Source: Kaistia sp. 32K (GTDB taxonomy: Bacteria > Pseudomonadota > Alphaproteobacteria > Rhizobiales > Kaistiaceae). Taken from it: a stretch of DNA of 64,000 nucleotides. This document shows, one piece after another, positions 37,108 to 46,036 of the stretch. The position numbers and the translations under genes are program-made. Where the stretch lies: assembly GCF_016629525.1 (NCBI RefSeq), contig NZ_AP024269.1, forward strand, positions 4,764,501 through 4,828,500. The letters run 5' to 3'. Position 1 is the first letter of the stretch. Each line of letters begins with the position of its first letter. The notes beneath the pieces are model-generated. The model ran no database searches. It was not told the origin of the DNA and worked only from the letters and a program-made list of their open reading frames with translations.

Positions 37108-37698
37108 TCAGTCCTCCCGCAAGATCTCGGTCTTCTCGGCCTCGGTCAGCGTCGAACTCTCTATCAGCGACCGAAAAGTCACTTTCCCGCCTACCTGCGG
37201 TTTGACCTCGCTCTTAAAGCTCCTCACCGATGGCAGGGTTGGAGGCCGAGTCAGGTAGAAGCGCAGCATTTCCGTGGCGTATCCACCGGTAGACGCGATC
37301 TTGGCTATCCACCGCCCGGGGAAGCCTTCGAGTTCCACTAGCCCTGACCTGATGGCGCTTAGCACCGATACAGGTAGCCCGATCTCTCGCATCGGCATCG
37401 AGACGAGCGAAGCCTCTACTTGCTTTATCTGCTCGGCGGTGAGCTTCGGTCGTTCGGCAAAAACGATCCTGTTGAATTGTTCCCAAGCCGACTGGATTTC
37501 CGGCGCTTCGAGGTCTTGCGACGTTACGGACCTCTCTTCCAAAGACAGCCGCAAGTCCAAGGCCAGATCGAGCAATCCGTTTGCCAGATGCGGATAGTTC
37601 TCGATGTAGCGCTGAAGCGTCACCGAGCCGTGGTCGGGTTCGACCGAAAAGGCCAACATGACCTCTTCGTCATTCGGTGTTCCATTGGAATTGTTCAT
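37108..37698 (-). CDS. Hypothetical protein of the ubiquitin-like/UvrD operon
   Basis: 196 residues, no recognised family. N-terminal acidic region, a helical middle (NPYPHLANGLLDLALDLRL style) and VSMPMREIGLPVSVL near 100-120, ending in a polar tail. ATG overlaps the preceding stop (ATGA) and lies 3 bases before the peptidase-helicase start, so it is almost surely translated with both. Position right after a sigma-like gene suggests a partner such as an anti-sigma or adaptor; that is inference only. Confidence 0.65.
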   Translation of the reverse strand: MNNSNGTPNDEEVMLAFSVEPDHGSVTLQRYIENYPHLANGLLDLALDLRLSLEERSVTSQDLEAPEIQSAWEQFNRIVFAERPKLTAEQIKQVEASLVSMPMREIGLPVSVLSAIRSGLVELEGFPGRWIAKIASTGGYATEMLRFYLTRPPTLPSVRSFKSEVKPQVGGKVTFRSLIESSTLTEAEKTEILRED

Positions 37699-38468
37699 TC
37701 ATCATCCCCTTCCAGCGCGATCCTCACAGCCTTGTAGGCTCGGTCGCGCTTCTGCCGGGCGGCCTGTTCTCCGCAGCCGACAATGCTGCCTATCGTTGCG
37801 ACGGTGGGGGCGTTAGTCGTGAAAGGCATGCCCACCCAATCAAGGATCAGCACCTGGCGTTGGTCGTCCGGCAGAGCATCAATCGCGGTCCGCAAGCGAA
37901 TTCGGTAGATTGGGTCTGAATATTTTCCCGAGTTGAACGGGTTGAAGCCGGGCTCCGAGGTCTGGATTTTGTCGATTGCGTCGGTATCGTCGGGGAGGGC
38001 TATTTCCCTCCCGCCTTCTTTGTATTCTTTCGACAACGCCGTTCGTCGGAGAGCAGCCACCGCAGCCGCGAACCTAACCTCAAAAAAGTCGAGGCGTTCA
38101 TCGTAGCCGTTGTAGTCTTGTGCCAACATTTCCATGAACTTGCCAAGCGTTGTGGAAGCTGCCCGCTCTTCCGCCGCCACGAGAGGCCCATTCTCGCGGC
38201 GCCAACCTCCGGGCAGCACCTGCTTGAGGCGCAGAACCAGAATCTTCCAGATTTTCTCGTAGATAAGAGGCGAGCTTCCCCTGAATCTGCGAAGAAAATA
38301 CAGCAGGCACTCCGAACGAACAAAGTCCGGATCTTTGTTGTCTAGAATCGAAAAACGACGGATGCGCTCTTCTCCGGTGATTGCCGACAACTCGTCAATT
38401 TGCCTTTCGACTTCCGGGGGGCGCGCATAACCGACACCTCCCGTCTCCTTCCGCAGTGGTTCCGCCAT
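37695..38468 (-). CDS. Sigma-70 family RNA polymerase sigma factor-like protein
   Basis: 257 residues. The C-terminus resembles sigma region 4: RLRTAIDALPDDQRQVLILDW, then IGSIVGCGEQAARQKRDRAYKAVR as a helix-turn-helix. The middle (RSECLLYFLRRF ... RLDFFEVRFAAAVAAL) matches the region seen in divergent island sigma-like proteins rather than a canonical region 2. First gene of the minus-strand operon, so it may drive or respond to its expression. Ribosome site AGGGATAG before ATG 38468. Divergence makes true sigma activity uncertain. Confidence 0.65.
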   Translation of the reverse strand: MAEPLRKETGGVGYARPPEVERQIDELSAITGEERIRRFSILDNKDPDFVRSECLLYFLRRFRGSSPLIYEKIWKILVLRLKQVLPGGWRRENGPLVAAEERAASTTLGKFMEMLAQDYNGYDERLDFFEVRFAAAVAALRRTALSKEYKEGGREIALPDDTDAIDKIQTSEPGFNPFNSGKYSDPIYRIRLRTAIDALPDDQRQVLILDWVGMPFTTNAPTVATIGSIVGCGEQAARQKRDRAYKAVRIALEGDDE

Positions 38469-38752
38469 CTATCCCTGCCATGGGCTCCGACTTATTCCGA
38501 ACTTGAAACAGTTTGCTTCGATTCTTCGCCGAACAAAACTGTCATTTGCGAGAAACTGGAGCCATATTCGGTCCTGATCAGCAAAGGCGGCTTTCAGGAA
38601 GTCGTCAACGAAGCCCGAATGGCCGGAATAGGGAGCGAAGCCCACTGGCTGGTGCGCGGGCCGATGTTCGCAACTGGCGCAAACGTCCCGCCTCGGATGT
38701 CATATCCGATGGGACTCAATGCAAGACCTCATCGAACTCGGTCAGGCTTGAA

Positions 38753-38774
38753 TTAATAGGCTACACTACTAGGA
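38753..38774. other. Right attachment junction (attR) with inverted-repeat arm
   Basis: Inverted-repeat arm TTAATAGGCTACA at 38753-38765 and shared core AGGA at 38771-38774; host comM continues to the right. The element supplies the TAG stop (38761-38763) that ends the truncated comM N-terminal frame. Confidence 0.75.
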
Positions 38775-39420
38775 GATTGTGGCCGCCGGCGGCGGCGATC
38801 TCCAGCGCCCGCCGCGCGCTCTCCTGGCCGCGGATGTCGGCCAGGTCGGGCAGGGCGCCGCCGTCGCGATGCAGCGCCGGCTCGGGCCGGGTCAGCACCT
38901 GCGTGCCCTTGAAGTGGTTGGCGATGGCGATCAGGCTGCGCGGCGCGAGGATTTCCATGTCGCCGCCGGCCCAGGCGGCCTCCGGGCCGCAGGCGGAAGG
39001 GCAGATCAGGCCGCGCCCGATGGCATTGGCGCCGATCGCCGCCGGCAGGACACCGGCAACCGTGGCGATGGTGCCGTCCAACGCCAGTTCGCCGAGCACG
39101 ACGAAGTCTGCCAGCTGCTCGCCCGGAAGGACGCCGAGGCCGGCCATCAGGCCGAGCGCGATCGGCAGGTCGTAATGGCTGCCTTCCTTGGGAAGGTCTG
39201 CCGGGGCGAGGTTGACGATGATCCGCTTCGGCGGCAAGGCGAGGCCGGAGGCATGCAGCGCGGCGCGCACCCGCTCGCGACTCTCGGCGACCGCCTTGTC
39301 GGGCAGGCCGACGATGACGATGCCGGGAAATCCCGGCCCGATCTGCACCTGAACGTCGACCGGCACCGCCTCGATGCCGTGGAACGCCACCGTCGTGACA
39401 TGCGCGACCATGCTCGCCAC
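38761..39420 (-). pseudogene. comM: ComM/YifB, N-terminal part of the split gene
   Basis: N-terminal Lon-protease-like (ChlI) domain: VQVQIGPGFPGIVIVGLPDKAVAESRERVRAAL, NLAPADLPKEGSHYDLPIALG and VLGELALDG, then DIRGQESARRALEIAAAGGHNLL before the junction. The native frame ends at about 38771; the last codons VVV-TAG come from element DNA. Lacks the whole ATPase domain, so it is not functional. Linked gene order with gshB-yraN-rsmI upstream is the usual alphaproteobacterial one. Confidence 0.93.
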
Positions 39421-39526
39421 CCCCGTTATAGAGTGACGCTACGTCAACTTGCGGGGTAATACAAGAACAGGTCGTGAACATTCCGCGCCGGCCGTCGGCG
39501 CGGATCCTGTTAGCGTTCTGTAAACC

Positions 39527-40468
39527 TCAGCGCTTCGCTTCGACGGCGTCCCAGATCAGCGAGGCGATGTCGGCGCCACCAAAACGCTTCACTTCGCGGA
39601 TGCCGGTCGGCGAGGTGACGTTGATCTCGGTCAGATAGTCGCCGATGACGTCGATGCCGACGAAGAGGAAGCCGCGCTGCTTCAGCTCCGGCCCGATCGC
39701 CTCGCAGATCTCGCGGTCGCGGCGGGTCAGCTCGATCGGCTCGGGGCGGCCGCCGACATGCATGTTGGAGCGGGATTCGCCGTCCGCCGGCACGCGGTTG
39801 ATCGCGCCGACCGCGACGCCGTCGACCAGGATGATGCGCTTGTCGCCGGCCCGCACCGCCGGCAGATAGCGCTGCACGACATAGGGTTCGCCGCGATAGG
39901 CGGCGGAGAAGATCTCGAGCAGCGAGGCGAGGTTCTGGTCGCCTTCCGAAAGACGGAACACGCCGGCGCCGCCATTGCCGAACAGCGGCTTGATGATGAT
40001 GTCGCCATGCTCCTGGCGGAAGCGGCGGATCTCGTCGGCGTCGCGCGAGATCAGCGTCGGCGGCATCAGCTTCGGATATTCGGTGACGAAGATCTTTTCC
40101 GGCGCGTTGCGCACCTCGGCGGGGTCGTTGACCACCAGCGTCTTCGGATGGATGCGCTCGAGCAGATGCGTCGTCGTGATGTAGCCCATGTCGAAGGGCG
40201 GATCCTGGCGCAGGAACACGGCGTCGAGCGTCGAGAGGTCGGTGCGCTCCTTGTCGCCGAGCGAAAAATGGTCGCCCGGCACGTCGCGGACCGTCACGGT
40301 CTCGATCGCCGCCTCGACGCGGCCGTCGTTCAGCGACAGCCGGTCCGGCGTGTAGTGGTAGAGCTTGTGGCCGCGCCGCTGGCCTTCCAGCATGATGGCG
40401 AAGGTGGAATCGCCCCGGATGTTGATGTTGGCGATGTGGTCCATCTGGACGGCGACGGAAAGCGACAT
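39527..40468 (-). CDS. gshB: Glutathione synthetase
   Basis: ATP-grasp ligase joining gamma-glutamylcysteine and glycine. ATP-grasp landmarks: [19 protein letters not shown] at the N-terminus, [55 protein letters not shown] and [12 protein letters not shown] 40468 chosen for GGGGGCC ahead of it; an ATG four codons upstream is less likely. 313 residues. Cotranscribed with yraN and rsmI. Confidence 0.96.
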   Translation of the reverse strand: MSLSVAVQMDHIANINIRGDSTFAIMLEGQRRGHKLYHYTPDRLSLNDGRVEAAIETVTVRDVPGDHFSLGDKERTDLSTLDAVFLRQDPPFDMGYITTTHLLERIHPKTLVVNDPAEVRNAPEKIFVTEYPKLMPPTLISRDADEIRRFRQEHGDIIIKPLFGNGGAGVFRLSEGDQNLASLLEIFSAAYRGEPYVVQRYLPAVRAGDKRIILVDGVAVGAINRVPADGESRSNMHVGGRPEPIELTRRDREICEAIGPELKQRGFLFVGIDVIGDYLTEINVTSPTGIREVKRFGGADIASLIWDAVEAKR

Positions 40469-40532
40469 GAAGGCCCCCAATGCGGAATAGGCCTCTTATG
40501 TCGTGTGGCGGGGCCGGATGGCAATGCCGCCG

Positions 40533-40901
40533 TCAGGAATCGGAAGCGAAAGCGTCGACGATGTGGTGCGGCAGCCGCCGTGGCAGAACCGCGACGATGT
40601 CGAAGCGCAGCGTCAGCCGGGCCGCCTGCGGGTGGCGGGCGAGGAAGCTCTCCGCCGCGCGGAGAAGGCGGTTTCGCGCCGCCGGGGTGATCGCCAGGAT
40701 GGCGGCGTCGAGGGTGCGCCGCGCCTTCACCTCGACGAAGACCAGCATGCCGCCGCGCCGCATGACGAGGTCGATCTCGCCGAGCGGGCTGCGGAAGCGT
40801 CGGGCGACGGTGCGATAGCCCTTCAGGTTGAGATAGAGGGCGGCGACCGTTTCGGCGAAACGGCCGCGTCGTTCGGAAACACGGCGGTCAGGCCGCGCCA
40901 T
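40533..40901 (-). CDS. YraN/UPF0102 family protein
   Basis: 122 residues from ATG 40901, which overlaps the rsmI tail by 14 bases. PD-(D/E)xK nuclease-like fold: GRFAETVAALYLNLKGY, then GEIDLVMRRGGMLVFVEVKAR with the expected D-x(n)-E-x-K residues. Function unproven; the gene is conserved between rsmI and gshB in this group. An ATG at 40937 would make it 134 residues. Confidence 0.88.
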   Translation of the reverse strand: MARPDRRVSERRGRFAETVAALYLNLKGYRTVARRFRSPLGEIDLVMRRGGMLVFVEVKARRTLDAAILAITPAARNRLLRAAESFLARHPQAARLTLRFDIVAVLPRRLPHHIVDAFASDS

Positions 40902-41862
40902 CTTCGTCGCGATCCGCATCGGGATCGTCGTCGTCATCCGCGTCGCCGGCGGCTTCCGCCTTCAGCTCCAGCGCGCGCTGGTAGAGGTCGCGCTTCGGCA
41001 TGCCGGTGGCCGTCGCGGCAAGCGCCGCCGCCTCCTTCAGCGGATGGTTCTCCAGGAGCCGCGCCAGCAGCGTGTCGACTTCGTCGGCCCTCGGCTCCGT
41101 GACCGTCGGCGGGCCGATCAGGATGACGATCTCGCCCTTCGGCGGCGCTTCGCCGCCATAGGCCTCGGCGAGCGAGCCGAGCGTGCCGCGCCGCACCGTC
41201 TCGAAGGTCTTGGTCAGTTCGCGCGCCACCACGGCGGGGCGATCCGCGCCCAGCGTCTCCGCCATGTCGATCAGGGAATCGAGCGTTCGGTGCGGGGATT
41301 CGTAGAAGATCAGCGTCGCCGGGATGTCGCCGAGTGCTGAGAGCCGCTTCTTGCGGCCAACCGTGCGGTTGGGCAGGAAGCCGGCGAACAGGAAGGTGTC
41401 GGTCGGCAGCGCCGCCGCGACCAGCGCCGTGAGCAGCGCCGAGGCGCCGGGGATCGGCACGACGCGATGCCCCGCCGCCACCATGTCGCCGACGAGGCGG
41501 AAGCCGGGGTCGGAGACGAGCGGCGTGCCGGCGTCGCTGACCAGCGCCACCACCTTGCCCTCGGCGAGCGCTGCCAGCAGCTTCGGCCGCTGCCGGTCGG
41601 CATTGTGCTCGTGATAGGCGAGGAGCTCGGTATCGATGCCGTAATGGCGGGTGAGCACGCGGGTGACGCGGGTATCCTCGCAGGCGACGATATCGGCGGC
41701 GGCGAGCGTCGCCAGCGCGCGCAGCGTGATGTCGCGCAGATTGCCGATCGGCGTCGCCACGACATAGAGGCCGGCTTCCAGCGTCGGCGCGCGCAGGCGC
41801 TGGCCGTCGATCATGTAGCTGGCGCCGCCTTCGAGCGCTGCCGCGCGTTCGGACGCGCTCAT
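40888..41862 (-). CDS. rsmI: 16S rRNA (cytidine-1402 2'-O)-methyltransferase
   Basis: SAM-dependent tetrapyrrole-methylase fold enzyme methylating C1402 in 16S rRNA. GLYVVATPIGNLRDITLRAL, ACEDTRVTRVLTRHYG, EGKVVALVSDAGTPLVSDPG and AGFLPNRTVGRKKRL are family motifs. 324 residues including a short acidic C-terminal tail (DADDDDDPDADRDEDGAA). Divergent from a lipoprotein gene. Confidence 0.95.
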   Translation of the reverse strand: MSASERAAALEGGASYMIDGQRLRAPTLEAGLYVVATPIGNLRDITLRALATLAAADIVACEDTRVTRVLTRHYGIDTELLAYHEHNADRQRPKLLAALAEGKVVALVSDAGTPLVSDPGFRLVGDMVAAGHRVVPIPGASALLTALVAAALPTDTFLFAGFLPNRTVGRKKRLSALGDIPATLIFYESPHRTLDSLIDMAETLGADRPAVVARELTKTFETVRRGTLGSLAEAYGGEAPPKGEIVILIGPPTVTEPRADEVDTLLARLLENHPLKEAAALAATATGMPKRDLYQRALELKAEAAGDADDDDDPDADRDEDGAA

Positions 41863-41990
41863 CGCGTGTCCGCTTCGACGTTGTGGAGATGTGACACCCG
41901 ACTTGAATTCACGGAACGCGCCGCCTTTGCCGCTGAACTGACCCAGCCTTTCCAGTACAGTTACATCTTGCGATTGAACAGGAGAAGGCT

Positions 41991-43217
41991 GTGGGTTGGT
42001 TCCGTTTCGAACGGCAGGGCGACAGGGTTTGGGCGATGGGCCCGATGCTCGCAGCGCTCGGCCTGCTCGCGGCCTGTTCGTCGACGCTCGATGCGCCGCG
42101 CGTCGGCGCGGGCGTGGCGCCGGCCCCGGGGGGCAGCGCGCGGCCGGCCAGCGGCGAGACGCTCGGCAACGGTACGACCCGCGTCGCCCTCCTGGTGCCG
42201 TCCTCGGCGACGGGCAATGCCGGCGTCACCGCCGCCAATCTGAAGAACGCCGCCGATCTGGCGCTGCGCGAATTCCATGGCGGCGCCAATCTGCAGATCC
42301 TCGTTAAGGATGATCGCGGCACGCCGGAAGGCGCGCGCGCGGCCGCGACCGAGGCGATTGCCGAGGGGGCCGAGCTGATCATCGGCCCGCTTTTCGCCCC
42401 GTCGGTGGCGGCGGCAGCCTCCGTCGCGCGGCCGGCCGGCGTGCCGGTCGTGGCGTTCTCGACCGATACCAGCGTCGCCGCCCGCAATGTCTATCTCCTG
42501 AGCTTCCTGCCGCAGTCCGACGTCGACCGCATCATCGGCTACGCCGCGGGACGCGGGAAACACTCGATCGCCGCGCTGCTGCCGGACAATGGCTACGGCA
42601 CGGTGATGCAGGCGGCGCTGCAGAAGGCGGCGACGGTCAACGGCGCGCGGATCGTGACGATCGAGCGCTACGGTCTCGACCGCGTCGCCATGCAGCAGAA
42701 AGCCGAGGCGATCGCGAAGGTCGTGCAGAGCGGTCAGGTCGACGCCGTGTTCATGCCGGATGCCGGCGACGCCGCGCCCTTCCTCGCCCAGATCCTGAGC
42801 GCGAAGGGCGTCCGTCCCGGGCAGGTGCAGTTCCTCGGCTCCGGCCAATGGGATGATCCGCGCATCGCGCGCGAGCCGACCCTGAAGGGCGGCTGGTATC
42901 CGGCGCCCGACCGGGCCGGCTTCGCCGCCTTCGCCAACCGCTATCAGGGCACATTTGGCGCGACGCCGGTGCGCACCGCCTCGCTCGGCTATGACGCGAC
43001 CAGCCTCGCCGCCGGTCTCGCCGCCCGCTATGGCGACAAGCGCTTCGCGACCGAGACGCTGGCGAACCCGAACGGCTTCATCGGCGTCGACGGTGCGTTC
43101 CGCTTCCTGCCGGACGGCACCAACCAGCGCGGCCTCGCCGTCTACGAACTCGGCGGCGGCGCGCCGGTGCAGATCGATCCCGCGCCGCAGACTTTTTCGC
43201 GGACGGGAAGTTCGTAA
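41991..43217 (+). CDS. Penicillin-binding protein activator-like lipoprotein (LpoA-type, periplasmic-binding fold)
   Basis: Lipoprotein: LAALGLLAACSS gives a lipobox with Cys at residue 29. The mature part is a type-1 periplasmic binding fold (VALLVPSSATGNAGVTAANLKNAADLALREFHG; ELIIGPLFAPSVAAAASVARP; VVAFSTDTSVA), resembling Leu/Ile/Val-binding and LpoA proteins. 408 residues, GTG start at 41991. Conserved divergent neighbour of rsmI in alphaproteobacteria; wall-related role inferred from family resemblance. Confidence 0.8.
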   Translation: MGWFRFERQGDRVWAMGPMLAALGLLAACSSTLDAPRVGAGVAPAPGGSARPASGETLGNGTTRVALLVPSSATGNAGVTAANLKNAADLALREFHGGANLQILVKDDRGTPEGARAAATEAIAEGAELIIGPLFAPSVAAAASVARPAGVPVVAFSTDTSVAARNVYLLSFLPQSDVDRIIGYAAGRGKHSIAALLPDNGYGTVMQAALQKAATVNGARIVTIERYGLDRVAMQQKAEAIAKVVQSGQVDAVFMPDAGDAAPFLAQILSAKGVRPGQVQFLGSGQWDDPRIAREPTLKGGWYPAPDRAGFAAFANRYQGTFGATPVRTASLGYDATSLAAGLAARYGDKRFATETLANPNGFIGVDGAFRFLPDGTNQRGLAVYELGGGAPVQIDPAPQTFSRTGSS

Positions 43218-43221
43218 CACG

Positions 43222-43346
43222 CTCACCCCAACCCTCTCCCGCCAGGGGGAGAGGGGGCGCGGCTGCGATGGTCAGCTCGGCTTCAAATCGATGAAGTGCC
43301 CAGGCCAAAACCCTCGCCCGCTTGCGGGAGAGGGCAGGGTGAGGGG
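43222..43346. repeat. Pair of palindromic intergenic repeats
   Basis: CCCTCTCCC-GCCAG-GGGAGAGGG near 43232-43255 and the related CCCTCGCCCGCTTGCGGGAG at 43311-43330, the two units being reverse complements (CTCACCCC... and ...GGGTGAGGGG). This kind of short palindrome is dispersed in many Rhizobiales genomes. Forms a stem with unpaired middle about 53 bases between the units. Confidence 0.75.
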
Positions 43347-43363
43347 TCTTGTTAGGATAAAGC

Positions 43364-44521
43364 CTACGCCGCGAGGTCGGCGACCACCGCGTCGAGCACG
43401 AAGGAGCCGGAGCGGGTGCAGCGGATGCGGTTCTCGTCGATTTGCTCGACCATGCCGTGCTCGATCAGGTCGGCGAGCCGCTTCGGATCGAGGTCGCGGC
43501 CGGAGATCGCCCGGTAGCGGCGGAGATCGATGCCCTCGATCAGGCGGAGGCCCATCAAGAGCATCTCGTCGCCGGCTTCTTCCGGATTGAGGATGTCGTC
43601 GGTCTCGATGCCGTCGCCCCAGGATTCGACGCGTCCCAGCCATTGCTCGGGCTCGCGCACGATCGCGGTGGCGTGGCGGCGGCCGTCGATGACGAGGCGG
43701 CCATGCGCACCGGGGCCGATGCCGGCATATTCGCCATAGCGCCAGTAGACGAGATTGTGCCGGCACTCACCACCCGGCACGGCGTGGTTGGAGATCTCGT
43801 AGGACGGGCGGCCGTGCTGCTCGCAGATCTCCTGCGTGATCTCGAACAAAGTCGCCGCCGTGTCCTCGTCCGGGATCGCCAGCTTGCCGGCCTTGTAGAG
43901 CTTCTCGAACATCGTGCCCGGCTCGATGGTGAGCTGGTAGAGCGACATGTGGTCGGAGGCGCGCTCCAGCGCCTGCAGCAGCTCGGCCCGCCACATGTCC
44001 GGCGTCTGGCCGGGGCGGGCATAGATCAGGTCGAAGGAGAGGCGCGGGAAGGTGGCGCGGGCGATGTCGATGGCGCGCATCGCCTCCTCGACATTGTGGA
44101 TGCGGCCGAGCGCCTTCAGATCGGCGTCGTTCAGCGCCTGCACGCCGAGCGAGACGCGGTTGACGCCGGCGGCGCGATAGCCGCGGAAGCGTTCCGCCTC
44201 GACGCTGGAGGGATTGGCCTCCATCGAAACCTCGACGTCATCCGCGACGTTCCAGGCCGCGCCGATCGCGTCCAGGATGGTGCCGACCGTCTTCGGGTCC
44301 ATCAGCGACGGCGTGCCGCCGCCGAGGAAGATCGAGTTGACGGTCTTGCCGGGCGACTTCGCCGCCATCGTCTGGATCTCGGTGACGAAAGCGCGTGCAA
44401 AGCGCTCCTGATCGACCCCCTGGTGGCGGACATGCGAATTGAAGTCGCAATAGGGGCACTTCGCCGCGCAGAACGGCCAGTGCACATAGACGCCAAATCC
44501 GGGTTCGATCGGGGCGGACAT
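43364..44521 (-). CDS. hemW: Radical SAM heme chaperone HemW (coproporphyrinogen III oxidase-like)
   Basis: Radical SAM Cys triad in VHWPFCAAKCPYCDFNSH (C-x3-C-x2-C) near residue 18; then SIFLGGGTPSLM, EANPSSVEAERFRGYRAAGVNR and SLGVQALNDADLKALGR. C-terminal HemN-like tail without the extra Cys of true HemN. 385 residues. Overlaps no neighbour; 6 bases from rdgB downstream (in gene orientation upstream). Confidence 0.92.
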   Translation of the reverse strand: MSAPIEPGFGVYVHWPFCAAKCPYCDFNSHVRHQGVDQERFARAFVTEIQTMAAKSPGKTVNSIFLGGGTPSLMDPKTVGTILDAIGAAWNVADDVEVSMEANPSSVEAERFRGYRAAGVNRVSLGVQALNDADLKALGRIHNVEEAMRAIDIARATFPRLSFDLIYARPGQTPDMWRAELLQALERASDHMSLYQLTIEPGTMFEKLYKAGKLAIPDEDTAATLFEITQEICEQHGRPSYEISNHAVPGGECRHNLVYWRYGEYAGIGPGAHGRLVIDGRRHATAIVREPEQWLGRVESWGDGIETDDILNPEEAGDEMLLMGLRLIEGIDLRRYRAISGRDLDPKRLADLIEHGMVEQIDENRIRCTRSGSFVLDAVVADLAA

Positions 44522-44526
44522 CGGGA

Positions 44527-45177
44527 TCAGGCCCCGAGCTCGGCGTTGGCGAACAGCGCGAAGGCGCGCGCCCGGTGCGAGAGCGCATCGGTGCGGCCGG
44601 CCGACCAGCCGTGCTTTTCTTCAGCGACCATCTCGCCGAAGGTACGCTCATGACCATCCGGCAGGAAGGCCGGATCGTAGCCGAAGCCGATGTCGCCGCG
44701 CGGCGGCCAGACCATCTGGCCCTCGATCTCGCCGCGATAGTAGCGCGTCGTGCCGTCCGGGAAGGCGAGGCAGAGCACGGCGACGAAATGCGCGGTGCGC
44801 TTGTCTGGCGTCACGGCGCCGGCCTGCTGCAGCTTCTCCTCGACATTGCGCATGGCGCGGGCGAAATCGCCGTCGGGCGCCGCCCAGTCGGCCGAATAGA
44901 CGCCGGGATCGCCGCCGATCGCGTCGACGCAGAGGCCCGAATCGTCGGAAAGCGCCGGGAAGCCCGAGGCCTTGGCGGCGGCATGCGCCTTGATCGCGGC
45001 GTTTTCCTCGAACGTCGTGCCGGTCTCGTCGGGAACCGGCAGGCCGAGTTCGCCGGCCGAGATGACCTTGAGCCCGAACGGCGCCATCAGCCCGGCGAAT
45101 TCGCGCAGCTTGCCGCCATTGTGGGAAGCGAGCACGAGCGTGTCGCCGGACGACAGTCGATGGTTCGGTGCGTTCAT
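44527..45177 (-). CDS. rdgB: Non-canonical purine NTP pyrophosphatase (RdgB/HAM1)
   Basis: Removes dITP/XTP from the pool. [60 protein letters not shown] and the C-terminal HRARAFALF are HAM1 motifs. ATG 45177 overlaps the rph stop (TGATG); the longer open frame to 45465 is inside rph. 216 residues. Forms an operon rph-rdgB-hemW. Confidence 0.95.
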   Translation of the reverse strand: MNAPNHRLSSGDTLVLASHNGGKLREFAGLMAPFGLKVISAGELGLPVPDETGTTFEENAAIKAHAAAKASGFPALSDDSGLCVDAIGGDPGVYSADWAAPDGDFARAMRNVEEKLQQAGAVTPDKRTAHFVAVLCLAFPDGTTRYYRGEIEGQMVWPPRGDIGFGYDPAFLPDGHERTFGEMVAEEKHGWSAGRTDALSHRARAFALFANAELGA

Positions 45178-45890
45178 CAGAGGATCGCCAGCTTCTGCAG
45201 TTCGACCAGATCGATGATGCCAGCCTTGGCGAGCTGCAACATCGCGGTCAGCTCTTCCTCGTTGAACGGCTTGCCCTCGGCGGTGCCCTGGATCTCGACG
45301 ATGCCGCCCGAGCCGGTCATGACGAAATTGGCGTCGGTCTCGGCCTCGGAATCCTCCGCATAGTCGAGATCGAGCACCGGCGTGCCGCGATACATGCCGA
45401 CGGAGACGGCGGCGACGTGATCGCGGATCACCTTCGGGCCGACCATGTCGCGCGACTTCATCCACTGCACGCAGTCATAAAGCGCGATCCAGGCGCCGGT
45501 GACCGAAGCGGTGCGGGTACCGCCATCCGCCTGCAGCACGTCGCAGTCGATCGTGATCTGCTTCTCGCCGAGATGGACGAGATCGACGACGGCGCGCAGC
45601 GAGCGGCCGATCAGGCGCTGGATTTCCTGCGTCCGGCCGGACTGCTTGCCGGTCGCCGCCTCGCGGCGCATGCGGTCGCCGGTCGAGCGCGGCAGCATGC
45701 CGTATTCGGCCGTCACCCAGCCCTTGCCGGAACCGCGCAGCCAGGATGGCGGCTTATCCTCGAGGCTGGCGGTGCAGAGCACATGCGTATCGCCGAATTT
45801 GACCAGGCAGGAGCCTTCCGCATGCTTGGCAACGCCGCGTTCAAGCGTTACCGCACGCAGGGCGTCCGCGGCGCGTTTCGAAGGTCGCAT
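45177..45890 (-). CDS. rph: Ribonuclease PH
   Basis: 3' tRNA-processing phosphorolytic exoribonuclease. [53 protein letters not shown], and [23 protein letters not shown] are diagnostic. 237 residues from ATG 45890. Divergent from hrcA. Confidence 0.96.
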   Translation of the reverse strand: MRPSKRAADALRAVTLERGVAKHAEGSCLVKFGDTHVLCTASLEDKPPSWLRGSGKGWVTAEYGMLPRSTGDRMRREAATGKQSGRTQEIQRLIGRSLRAVVDLVHLGEKQITIDCDVLQADGGTRTASVTGAWIALYDCVQWMKSRDMVGPKVIRDHVAAVSVGMYRGTPVLDLDYAEDSEAETDANFVMTGSGGIVEIQGTAEGKPFNEEELTAMLQLAKAGIIDLVELQKLAIL

Positions 45891-46036
45891 TGGGGTATCC
45901 TGGCTGTTTCGTTGGTCCGCTTGTACAGGCCGGCGGCTCGAAACGTAAAGCCCTGCTTGAACCCGGTGGCAAAATCGACACTTAATCAAGGAGATCGCGG
46001 AATTCCGCGCTTCATCTCAGGAGAGGAACAGGCGTC

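Larger units (their letters stand above)
20384..38770. mobile_element. Integrated element in comM (serine-recombinase type), about 18.4 kb
   Basis: Host comM is interrupted here. AGGA occurs at both junctions (20380-20383 and 38771-38774). The left end has TGTAGCCTATTAA (20387-20399), the right end TTAATAGGCTACA (38753-38765): a 13-bp inverted repeat that, in the excised circle, would flank the crossover symmetrically with 12 bases between. Restoring the host junction gives GGHNLLMAGPPGAGKS, the expected ComM sequence. The recombinase gene starts about 65 bases inside the left end. Base composition is lower in GC than the flanks. Cargo: small regulators, SRAP, a tyrosine recombinase plus Rep-like module, and the ubiquitin-like/UvrD operon. 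38469-38752 holds no recognised gene. Confidence 0.9.

Noticed and set aside
20384..38770. CRISPR array, transposon with DDE transposase, or tRNA-adjacent integration in the element
   Set aside because: No repeated spacer structure, no DDE transposase and no tRNA gene are seen; the comM split explains the insertion.
45891..46036. CIRCE operator near hrcA
   Set aside because: No TTAGCACTC-N9-GAGTGCTAA-like inverted repeat is present between rph and hrcA.
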